Source: Ignavibacteria bacterium (GTDB lineage: Bacteria > Bacteroidota > Ignavibacteria > Ignavibacteriales > Ignavibacteriaceae). Taken from it: a stretch of DNA of 39,246 bases. The notes beneath the pieces were generated by a model. It did not search any database and had not been told where the DNA came from. It was given only the letters and a program-made list of their open reading frames with translations. The first letter of the stretch is position 1; the number at the start of each line of letters is the position of its first letter. The stretch lies in contig JAUYAB010000006.1 in the NCBI GenBank assembly GCA_030693705.1, positions 1-39,246 of the forward strand, given 5' to 3'. The position numbers were made by a program, and so were the translations under genes. Below, piece after piece: positions 6,033-12,359 of this stretch.

Positions 6033-6716
6033 ATGGCTTTTGTAAATGGCTCAGTCATCGGAAACCTCAGCGGTAGGTTAGGTAATCTTTCCGCAAGAAC
6101 TGTCAACGGACAGACAATTCTTGCTGCCCGTCCTTCAAGCTTCAATGCAAGTCAAGAACCCGCAGTACTCGAAGTCCGTCAGAAATTTGCTGTAACGGCA
6201 AACTTCGCTAAAAATGTTCTTTCGCTTCCTGCACTTGCAGAAATTTGGAAACAAACCAAAGCTTCCGGTTTATCTGCGTTCAACGGCATCTTCAAAAGCA
6301 ACTTTGCTTTCTCCGCTGTTGATAAACCTACAAGTGAAAACATCATCACTCCCGGTGGTTTCAATTTACCGGTTCAAAGTTCGTTAATAGGCACAGATAA
6401 CCTGACGGTTAATCTCTTAGCTTTAACTTCCCAGTCTACATTCACTCCAGAAGAAGTTAATCTCTCCGTCAATGCTTTGATCTGTTTCCATACACCAACT
6501 TCACCGGACAAAGCGCCGTTCCAGTTGATTTCACTTAACAATGAAATAGCTAATTATGCCTTCAATCAAACCTTTGAAGCAAACTTGGCTTACAATCAGA
6601 AGCAAGAGCAGATTGCCAACCTCTATACCGGAAAAATTCTTTACGTTTCGGTTGCATCCAAAAACGCACAAGGAAAAGTAATTCAATATTCAGCATCCTA
6701 CACTCCGATAAGCTAA
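6033..6716 (+). CDS. DUF6266-like protein of unknown function
   Basis: The protein has 227 residues without a signal peptide. The start MAFVNGSVIGNLSGRLGNLSARTVNG, followed by AARPSSFNASQEP and a QKFAVTANFAKNVLSLPALAEIW stretch, has the layout of the Bacteroidota DUF6266 family: a G-x-V/L-G-N motif, a short basic-proline segment, then a helix beginning R-x-K-F. The C-terminal half looks beta-rich. No function is known for that family, and the similarity here is my reading of motifs rather than a search. The ATG at 6033 has AAAGGA about 8 bases upstream. A clear terminator follows at 6741-6773, so it is a complete transcription unit of its own. Confidence 0.75.
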   Translation: MAFVNGSVIGNLSGRLGNLSARTVNGQTILAARPSSFNASQEPAVLEVRQKFAVTANFAKNVLSLPALAEIWKQTKASGLSAFNGIFKSNFAFSAVDKPTSENIITPGGFNLPVQSSLIGTDNLTVNLLALTSQSTFTPEEVNLSVNALICFHTPTSPDKAPFQLISLNNEIANYAFNQTFEANLAYNQKQEQIANLYTGKILYVSVASKNAQGKVIQYSASYTPIS

Positions 6717-6740
6717 TTCTTTTCCCTTTCATCCCCACTC

Positions 6741-6773
6741 AAAAGGTTTCCCCACAAAGGAAACCTTTTTTTA
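6741..6773 (+). terminator. Rho-independent terminator
   Basis: AAAAGGTTTCC (6741-6751) pairs with GGAAACCTTTT (6759-6769) with a short loop and a run of T. It lies 25 bases after the stop codon of the DUF6266-like gene and would end that transcript. Confidence 0.85.
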
Positions 6774-6801
6774 TTACCATCACAAATAGCACACAACGAA
6801 T

Positions 6802-6954
6802 GTAAAAAAATAAGGGTTATAAGGTAGATACAATTCATCTGTAGTTTAATAACCCCTATTTTTTTACTGAAGACAAAGGCAACCTATTTTCATTCGCTCA
6901 TTCGTTCGTCTCTCGTGCCTCATTCCTCACTCATTCACTCACTCAATAAGTTGC
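6802..6954. repeat. Two-hairpin module, copy C
   Basis: Hairpin I spans 6802-6867: GTAAAAAAATAAGGGTTAT and onward pairs with the reverse complement ending ..ATAACCCCTATTTTTTTAC. The linker TGAAGACAAAG follows, then GCAACCTATT (6879-6888) opposite AATAAGTTGC (6945-6954) with a loop of TTCGCTCATTCG-like units. The linker and second stem are nearly identical to the copy at 3860-4014, while the lower part of hairpin I differs and remains base-paired. Confidence 0.6.
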
Positions 6955-7046
6955 TGTAATCCATTCTAATGCCCATTGGGCTACTTCCTTTAATCTCATT
7001 GATTTGGTCTGTTTGCTCGTTCCTCGCAAACATTTAGCCTCAATCC

Positions 7047-7197
7047 TTTTGCCCCCTAAGCTTCAAGATGTTTCGGTGCGCTTCGCGTGATAAAGGCAAA
7101 ATAAAGTACCATATCTTTTAGAAAACTTTTTAGTAATCGGCACTTTATTTCACCTTTACACAATGCACCTTTTAAAACCGTGACTACGGGGGCAAAA
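7047..7197. repeat. Nested palindrome with perfect 10-bp outer arms
   Basis: TTTTGCCCCC (7047-7056) and GGGGGCAAAA (7188-7197) are exact complements. Inside, GGTGC (7075-7079) faces GCACC (7165-7169), and AAAGGCAAAATAAAGT (7092-7107) pairs with ACTTTATTTCACCTTT (7142-7157) with few mismatches. Just downstream a short hairpin GGGC-ATAAC-GCCC is followed by five T. The layout, an outer stem around inner stems, resembles the structure at 3548-3747. Confidence 0.55.
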
Positions 7198-7492
7198 GTT
7201 TTTTGCGGGCATAACGCCCTTTTTCATCACATAAAAACATGGTGCAGTCATGGTTAAAAAAATCCTTCAAAAACACAAAAACAAACACGGTTTGTTTTTA
7301 CTCGTTTCCCTTACTTATTACAACGGTTCACAAACTCTCTTTTCTGTTCACTGGTTCAATCCAGCCGGGCATTTTCGCGCTGTTCGTTTCTCTTCTTTCT
7401 TCGCTGCTCGGCAGTTCTTCCTTTTTGCTACTTCAACCAAAATAAAAGTTAAACAACTCAAATTAAATCTCAACTAAATAAAAGGTGTTAAA

Positions 7493-7888
7493 ATGAAAAA
7501 TCTAACTGAACAACAAAAACTTGAATATCGGGAAAAGAAAAAATCCCGTATTCAAACGATTAGAAAAACTCTTTCAGAAATGACGGAAGAGCAAAGAACG
7601 CAGCTAATAGAAAAGTTTGGTATCGTTACAACCATCGAAGGGCATCCATTAACGGCTCATAATACTTGTTTTTTATACGCCCAAACAGAAAAACCCGTTA
7701 CCATTATCGGAGGTTTTCAGCAATGGCTTAAAGCCGGAAGAATTGTTAAAAAAGGAGAAAAATCACTTTTGATCTTTGTTCCTTCTCAAAAAAGTAATGA
7801 AGGAAATGAAGCTGCCGGTGATGATGATGTTTTCTTTTTTACCGCCAATGTTTTTGACATAACACAAACTGAAGTTATAACCGAATGA
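7493..7888 (+). CDS. ArdC-type N-terminal (ssDNA-binding, antirestriction) domain protein
   Basis: The protein has 131 residues. The middle, FQQWLKAGRIVKKGEKSLLIFVP, matches the conserved W-x3-G-R-x-V-x-K-G-E-K-x3-I-x2-P of the ArdC N-terminal domain, and the C-terminus VFDITQTE matches that family's typical VFDVSQTE. Full-length ArdC proteins of about 300 residues add a metallopeptidase domain; that half is absent, so this is a stand-alone N-terminal domain form. ArdC proteins on plasmids bind single-stranded DNA and protect incoming DNA from restriction. The first 40 residues are charged and probably coiled (EQQKLEYREKKKSR). AAAGGTG lies about 8 bases before the ATG. Its presence supports a mobile origin of the 1-8240 region. 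Confidence 0.75.
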   Translation: MKNLTEQQKLEYREKKKSRIQTIRKTLSEMTEEQRTQLIEKFGIVTTIEGHPLTAHNTCFLYAQTEKPVTIIGGFQQWLKAGRIVKKGEKSLLIFVPSQKSNEGNEAAGDDDVFFFTANVFDITQTEVITE

Positions 7889-7890
7889 GC

Positions 7891-7982
7891 AAAATAATGG
7901 CTGATGAAAAAACAAACTCTACTTTCTGTAGTTTGGCAGAGTTCTTAGAGCCTATTCAGAAAGTCATCAGCCATTTTATTTT
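7891..7982. repeat. 92-base hairpin element after the ArdC-like gene
   Basis: AAAATAATGGCTGATGA (7891-7907) is the reverse complement of the right arm at 7964-7982 except for two extra bases in the latter. Inside, AAACT and AGTTT, and CTCT and AGAG, can pair as well. It starts three bases after the stop codon. It could terminate the message, but the loop is much larger than in ordinary terminators and the shape also suits a MITE-like element. The rest of the stretch up to 8203 shows no gene; only short direct repeats (GTCCCTAC twice near 8144-8160) stand out. Confidence 0.5.
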
Positions 7983-8203
7983 GATCTAAATTTTTCATAG
8001 GTTTCATATACCAAAAGTTCAAAGCCGATAAAAAACGTAAATACTATATCCTTCAAGTTTATTGGTACGGTATCCAGAGCTTTTCTTGATAGAATGTTCA
8101 TTAAAATAATGTTTGGTAGAATTGAAGGAGTTTTTGAAAAAGTCCCTACCGAGTCCCTACTTTAAACCTCAAAATAATCGGGATTCTTGAAAAAGGGAAA
8201 AGC

Positions 8204-8241
8204 AAAAAACCCTCAAAACAATTCGTTTTAAGGGTTTTTTT
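8204..8241 (-). terminator. Terminator of tRNA-Lys (works on either strand)
   Basis: AAACCCT and AAAAC (8207-8219) pair with GTTTT and AGGGTTT (8225-8236), bordered by A-runs on one side and T-runs on the other. On the minus strand it lies directly after the tRNA 3' end, so it would end the tRNA transcript. Confidence 0.8.
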
Positions 8242-8242
8242 G

Positions 8243-8315
8243 TGCACCCTGCGGGACTCGAACCCGCGACCTGATGATTAAGAGTCATATGCTCTACCAA
8301 CTGAGCTAAGGATGC
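8243..8315 (-). tRNA. tRNA-Lys (anticodon CTT)
   Basis: The reverse strand reads GCATCCT at the 5' end, pairing with AGGGTGC at the 3' end, with discriminator A. The D-arm (TAGCTCAGTTGGTAGAGCA), the anticodon loop CTCTTAA and the T-arm (GCGGGTTCGAGTCCCGC) are all in place, giving 73 bases and anticodon CTT. CCA is not encoded. The 3' end faces the accessory region, the usual polarity for an island integrated at a tRNA gene. Confidence 0.95.
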
Positions 8316-8385
8316 GTGGTAAAAATACGGAATTTGTTTTTGTTATAAAAGAAGATTACAGAGAGGAAAATAAATTATAGAGTTT

Positions 8386-8928
8386 TTATATAGAATAAAG
8401 CTGCGGATGAAGGAATGGGACCAGCGCAGAAATTATTCCTTGTTCATAGAGCGCTTTACGACCGATAACACCTTTTGTTAAATAGCCGATCGCGCCACCT
8501 TTTTGCTTTGTGTTTTCGTCTTTGGCAATTTCGTCAATCACGTGTCCTAATTCTTTTCCGTTCAAGAGTTCTTTTACGATAATAGAAGGAAGTGGGAAGA
8601 GCGAAGATGTTCCGAAGCTGATTTTTCCCGCGCTGTTCAAAATGCAAATACAACCGAAGGCAAACCATTGGTTGTGTTCTTCAATTATTCCCCCTTCAAT
8701 TCCAACAAAATAATCGATCGATAGATTTTCTTCTTTTGCCAGAAGGAACAATGCATCTGCACGGTTTTTTGCGCCGGTAAATGTTTCGTGATTGATCGGC
8801 TGATTGGAAACTTTTGAATCAACTTCTCTTCCGCTTACTTCAAGCGAATCAAAGTAATTTGAAAATGCTTCACGAACAGATTCGATTTTAACAGGATTTT
8901 TCGAGCCGACAAGAATTTTCATTATCAC
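8386..8928 (-). CDS. yjjX: Inosine/xanthosine triphosphatase, YjjX/DUF84 family
   Basis: The protein has 180 residues, the usual size for the family. It starts MKILVGSKNPVKIESVREAF, the YjjX/DUF84 hallmark, followed by Q-P-I-N-H-E-T-F-T-G-A-K-N-R-A and DYFVGIEGGI, which form the nucleotide and magnesium site in related ITPases. The expected role is hydrolysis of non-canonical ITP/XTP to keep deaminated purines out of nucleic acid. The start overlaps the stop of the upstream TPM-domain gene by four bases (ATGA), so they are cotranscribed. M1 or M3 could be the real start. Confidence 0.9.
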   Translation of the reverse strand: MIMKILVGSKNPVKIESVREAFSNYFDSLEVSGREVDSKVSNQPINHETFTGAKNRADALFLLAKEENLSIDYFVGIEGGIIEEHNQWFAFGCICILNSAGKISFGTSSLFPLPSIIVKELLNGKELGHVIDEIAKDENTKQKGGAIGYLTKGVIGRKALYEQGIISALVPFLHPQLYSI

Positions 8929-9383
8929 GAAATATTTACTTCGTCAGACAGTTCATTGGTGTCGTCCGATTTTCTTGGAAAATGTTCTGACAAAATCGTA
9001 CCGACTTCATCAACCGCGTTGATAATTCCTTCACAGAATTTCTTCTCGCGGAATTTTGATTCCATTTTATCTTTTACTAATTCCCATGTATTGTCGGCAA
9101 CTTTATCGTTTATGGCAGAATCGGCAAGAATATAAAATTCTCTTTCCTTTAGAAGAATGAAGATCAAAATTCCCGTGTGGTCGCGGGTTTTCTTGATACC
9201 GCGTTTTTTAAATTCTGATACGGCATGTTCAAAAACCGATTTCCCCCTATGAAAAAAAGGTTTTTTCTCTTTAACCGAAACAACTATTTCTCCGGCTGTG
9301 GTTGCTTCTTTTTCTTTTATCTTTAAAGCAATTTGATGAAGCTCATCATCCGAAAGAAAACCGTGTAAGAATTTTTTATTCAT
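8925..9383 (-). CDS. TPM-domain protein (Psb32/YgcG-like)
   Basis: The protein has 152 residues. It carries a TPM domain: FLSDDELHQIALKIKEKEATTAGEIVVSV, then H-T-G-I-L-I-F-I-L-L-K-E-R-E-F-Y-I-L-A-D and a helix WELVKDKMESKFREKKFCEGIINAV. TPM domains occur in acid-phosphatase-like and membrane-associated proteins such as Psb32; the bacterial role is poorly known. No signal peptide or membrane segment is visible here, so it is a short cytosolic form. The C-terminal 20 residues are acidic. It is followed by yjjX with a 4-base overlap and lies 42 bases after gpmA, likely one operon. Confidence 0.85.
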   Translation of the reverse strand: MNKKFLHGFLSDDELHQIALKIKEKEATTAGEIVVSVKEKKPFFHRGKSVFEHAVSEFKKRGIKKTRDHTGILIFILLKEREFYILADSAINDKVADNTWELVKDKMESKFREKKFCEGIINAVDEVGTILSEHFPRKSDDTNELSDEVNIS

Positions 9384-9425
9384 AATTTTTCCAATGCCTG
9401 GCGAAGACGAAGCATCGCTGCAAAG

Positions 9426-10070
9426 TTATTTTTTCAAATAATATTTAGATATAATTTTTCCGTCCTCAAATTCATAAACCAGCGGATTACCGGTTGGAAT
9501 ATTCAATTCAAGTACTTGCTCTTTGGTCAAGTTATCAAGATACATTACCAGAGAGCGCAAACTGTTTCCGTGTGCAGTGATCCAAACATTTTTTCCTTCT
9601 TTTACAAGCGGCTCAATTTTTTGCTGGTAATAAGGAATGGTTCGTGCGGCGGTGTCCTTCAAACTTTCCGTAAATCCGTCGGGATTTAATTCCGTTACAT
9701 CTTTTGGCGGCGGAACGTCGTAACTTCTTCGCCAAATGTGAACTTGTTCGTCGCCGTAGATTTTTGCTGTTTCGGCTTTGTTCAAACCTTGCAATGCGCC
9801 GTAATGTCTTTCGTTCAAAGCCATATCACGTTCGGTAGGAATTTCGGAAAATCCTGCGGTTTCGCTTGCAAGCTGCGCGGTGCGAATTGCACGTTTAAGA
9901 ACGGATGTGAAGAGAAAATCAAACGAGAATTTTTTTTCTTTTAACAATTCTCCGGCTTCTTTGGCTTCCTTTTCTCCTTTGGCAGAAACATCAACATCAA
10001 CCCAGCCGGTAAAGCGGTTTTCTAAATTCCATTGCGACTCTCCGTGACGTAATAATACAAGATAATTCAT
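9426..10070 (-). CDS. gpmA: 2,3-bisphosphoglycerate-dependent phosphoglycerate mutase
   Basis: The protein has 214 residues and interconverts 3- and 2-phosphoglycerate in glycolysis and gluconeogenesis. It has the histidine-phosphatase signature [10 protein letters not shown] near the N-terminus (catalytic H9), [11 protein letters not shown], the substrate-binding [11 protein letters not shown], and the second catalytic histidine in [11 protein letters not shown]. It is somewhat shorter than the usual 230-250 residues, mainly in the C-terminal tail, which is common in Bacteroidota. It is transcribed away from the heme operon, sharing the short divergent region 10071-10174. Confidence 0.95.
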   Translation of the reverse strand: MNYLVLLRHGESQWNLENRFTGWVDVDVSAKGEKEAKEAGELLKEKKFSFDFLFTSVLKRAIRTAQLASETAGFSEIPTERDMALNERHYGALQGLNKAETAKIYGDEQVHIWRRSYDVPPPKDVTELNPDGFTESLKDTAARTIPYYQQKIEPLVKEGKNVWITAHGNSLRSLVMYLDNLTKEQVLELNIPTGNPLVYEFEDGKIISKYYLKK

Positions 10071-10136
10071 TTTTTAATCCTTTGTGATTGTCCTATTTTC
10101 GACTACAAACTTACTAATTTTTTCATTGTTTACAGC

Positions 10137-10157
10137 GCAAAGTTTCGATAACTTTGC
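10137..10157. promoter_or_regulatory. Perfect palindrome at the head of the heme operon
   Basis: GCAAAGTT (10137-10144) and AACTTTGC (10150-10157) are exact reverse complements around TCGAT. The palindrome lies in the divergent region between gpmA and the heme operon, 17 bases before the likely ATG of the hemX-like gene. Its size and position fit an operator for a dimeric regulator or a leader hairpin. No copy was noticed at the other hem promoters. Confidence 0.4.
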
Positions 10158-10174
10158 AACAAAAAATTTTAAAA

Positions 10175-11005
10175 ATGCTTATGAAAAATGCGGTCGACAT
10201 TGCTAATATCCTTCTTCCAATATTTTATCTTGCTTCTTTCGCCATCTATCTTTACGATTTCCAGAAAGACGAAAGAAGGCTGTCGAATGTTAAAAGATTA
10301 TTTCTCTTTCTTACGCTTGTCTTTCATACTTTCTATTTGATTGCGAGAACGGTTGCCTTTAACCATCCGCCGATAACGAGTGTGTTTGAAATTTTTACCG
10401 TGCTCGCTTTCTCGGTAAGCTTTTCTTATTTCATTTTGGAATTGGTTACCGATATCCGCGGAACGGGACTTTTCATCATCGTAATTTCCTTAATCTTCCA
10501 AACAATTTCATCAGTTTTTATTGTTGATTTGTTTCAGGTGAAAGAAGTGCTGCGGAGTAATTTGCTTGGTGTTCATGTGCTTCACGCGCTGCTCGGATAT
10601 GCCGGAATCACCATTTCTGCGGTGTATGGATTTTTATATCTGATGCTCTATAAAGATTTGAAACTAAATAAATTCGGATTGATCTTTGAGCGATTACCGA
10701 ACCTGGAGATTTTAGAAAAATTGAGTTTTTATTCGGCAATTATCGGATTTATCTTGCTTAGCGTTGCCATCGGAATTGGCGTAATTTGGCTGCCGAAAGC
10801 TTTTCCCGATTTTTCCTATTTAGATCCGAAGTTAGTTGCCACATTTTTAGTATGGCTTTTATACGGAATCGGGATCACCGCTAAAATCTCCGGACGACTG
10901 CAAGGGAAAAAAGTTGTTGTCCTGTCGATTATCGGTTTTGGACTTGCAATTTTTTCAACCATTGTAACAAACTTTCTGGCAAAAAGTTTTCACGCATTCT
11001 ATTAA
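10175..11005 (+). CDS. hemX: HemX/CcsA-type cytochrome c assembly membrane protein
   Basis: The protein has 276 residues with about eight hydrophobic segments (for example ILLPIFYLASFAIYLYDF and LLFLFLTLVFHTFYLIA-like stretches) and conserved histidines in GVHVLHALLGYAGI, matching the cytochrome c assembly/HemX family. In Bacillus, HemX next to hemA lowers glutamyl-tRNA reductase levels; related CcsA/CcmC proteins handle heme for cytochrome c. The position directly before hemA favours the HemX role. I start at ATG 10175 because the TTG at 10154 lies inside a perfect palindrome; ATG 10181 is also in frame. The gap to hemA is 60 bases. Confidence 0.82.
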   Translation: MLMKNAVDIANILLPIFYLASFAIYLYDFQKDERRLSNVKRLFLFLTLVFHTFYLIARTVAFNHPPITSVFEIFTVLAFSVSFSYFILELVTDIRGTGLFIIVISLIFQTISSVFIVDLFQVKEVLRSNLLGVHVLHALLGYAGITISAVYGFLYLMLYKDLKLNKFGLIFERLPNLEILEKLSFYSAIIGFILLSVAIGIGVIWLPKAFPDFSYLDPKLVATFLVWLLYGIGITAKISGRLQGKKVVVLSIIGFGLAIFSTIVTNFLAKSFHAFY

Positions 11006-11065
11006 TGACTAATGACTTTTGACCATCGACTAAACCTAAATGAAGAACAGAAGTAAATACATTTT

Positions 11066-12346
11066 ATGAACCTGCTGGCGATTTCCATTAATCATCATAC
11101 CGCCCCGGTAACGCTTAGGGAAGAAGTGCATCTTAGCACGGATGAGATAAAAGTTTATCTCGATGAACTGAAAGAAAAATATTTTTCCGAAGGGTTTATT
11201 ATTTCAACTTGCAATCGAACTGAATTGTACGGACTTCCGAAAGATGCCGGAACAAGCTATATGGAATTGGAGAATTTCCTCGTTGAAAAAAAAGCAATTA
11301 CAAATTTAACCGACGAACATTTTCAAAAATTCTTTTCTTGCAGCGCGCTCAATCATCTTTTCAAAGTGATTGCCGGAATTGATTCGATGCTCATAGGCGA
11401 TAATCAAATTCTCGGACAGGTAAAAGAATCGTTCCAACTTGCGCAAGAAAAACAATTTGCCGGGTTTTTAGTGAACAGAGTTTTCGATTCGGCAATACGA
11501 GTCGGCAAGCGGGCGAAAACAGAAACCACGATTAGCGACGGTGCAATAACCGTTAGTTACGCCGCCGTGCAGTTGATCGAAAAGATATTTTCAAATCTTT
11601 CTAAAAAATCTGCGCTTGTTATCGGTATGGGCGAAACCGGAAAAATTGCCGCGCAGCATTTGCACGATAAACACATCGGTAAACTTTCCATCACAAACAG
11701 AACAATTGAAAAAGCAGAACAAATTGCATCAGCAATTGACGCGCAAATTCTTCCGTTCGAAAGATTCAAAGAACATTTAGCGGACTTCGACATCATCATA
11801 AGCGCTACTTCATCGCCTAATTTAATTCTTACAAAAGAAGAAATTAAAACGATGATGAAAAAAAGAGGCAACACAGCTACCGTGCTGATGGATATTGCTC
11901 TTCCGCGCGATATTGATCCGGAAGCGAGAAGCATAGATAACGTTTTTTATAACGATATTGATTCGCTTAACATTATTGTTGAACACAATGTGAAAAAGCG
12001 GAAAGATGAAATTCCGAAAGTGCAAAACATAATCATGGAAGAGTTGATAAGCTTTTTCGGATGGTATAATTCTCTTGAAGTTGCGCCGACGATTAAATCA
12101 CTCCGCGATTATTATGAAGAGATTCGTCTTGCCGAAGTTGAAGGATATAAAAATAAATTTTCGAAAGAAGATCAAGAGAAATTAGAATTAGTCACTAAAC
12201 GGATCATCAACAAACTATTGCATCATCCAACAACCGAACTGCGCAAAGTTGCCGAACAGGGAATCAACACAACAGAATCAGCTACAAAAATTGCGCTTGT
12301 TCGAGATCTGTTTGGAATAGAAAATAAAAGTAATACTGACGTATAA
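11066..12346 (+). CDS. hemA: Glutamyl-tRNA reductase
   Basis: The protein has 426 residues and reduces glutamyl-tRNA to glutamate-1-semialdehyde with NADPH, the first committed step of the C5 tetrapyrrole pathway. The N-terminal catalytic domain shows SINHHTAP, the nucleophile C49 in STCNRTELYG, and GIDSMLIGDNQILGQVKESF. The NADPH-binding domain has ALVIGMGETGKIAAQHL, and a helical dimerisation domain ends the protein with LLHHPTTELRK. Everything expected is present and the length is normal. It follows the hemX-like gene and precedes an AlbA-type gene by 13 bases. GluTR is the usual control point of the pathway. Confidence 0.97.
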   Translation: MNLLAISINHHTAPVTLREEVHLSTDEIKVYLDELKEKYFSEGFIISTCNRTELYGLPKDAGTSYMELENFLVEKKAITNLTDEHFQKFFSCSALNHLFKVIAGIDSMLIGDNQILGQVKESFQLAQEKQFAGFLVNRVFDSAIRVGKRAKTETTISDGAITVSYAAVQLIEKIFSNLSKKSALVIGMGETGKIAAQHLHDKHIGKLSITNRTIEKAEQIASAIDAQILPFERFKEHLADFDIIISATSSPNLILTKEEIKTMMKKRGNTATVLMDIALPRDIDPEARSIDNVFYNDIDSLNIIVEHNVKKRKDEIPKVQNIIMEELISFFGWYNSLEVAPTIKSLRDYYEEIRLAEVEGYKNKFSKEDQEKLELVTKRIINKLLHHPTTELRKVAEQGINTTESATKIALVRDLFGIENKSNTDV

Positions 12347-12359
12347 TTGGAAATTAGGA

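Larger units (their letters stand above)
6774..7492. other. Second non-coding, palindrome-rich tract
   Basis: About 720 bases lie between the terminator and the ArdC-like gene. They hold a third copy of the two-hairpin module (6802-6954), a small palindrome GCCCATTGGGC (6971-6981), a hairpin GTTTGC/GCAAAC with loop TCGTTCCTC (7011-7031), a nested palindrome (7047-7197) and a hairpin of AAAAACAAAC against GTTTGTTTTT near 7278-7300. Overlapping open frames at 7239-7477 are Phe/Ser/Leu-rich, have no family features and are not called. Confidence 0.65.

Noticed and set aside
3548-7225. Integron attC array or CALIN
   Set aside because: The hairpins have TTCGCTTCGC-like loops as many attC sites do, but the core boxes appear as GTTA...TAAC rather than the required TAAC...GTTA order, no integrase is present and the genes are not spaced as cassettes. 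Kept as an open question in the hairpin finding.
7239-7477. Two overlapping open frames upstream of the ArdC-like gene
   Set aside because: They overlap in different frames, have Phe/Ser-rich translations with no motif, and lie on hairpin sequence. The second starts MVKKILQKHKNKHG but shows no further gene-like feature.
8131-8170. Short repeats GTCCCTAC as an attachment-site copy of the tRNA end
   Set aside because: The resemblance to the tRNA T-arm is limited to a few bases and does not extend to a usable direct repeat.
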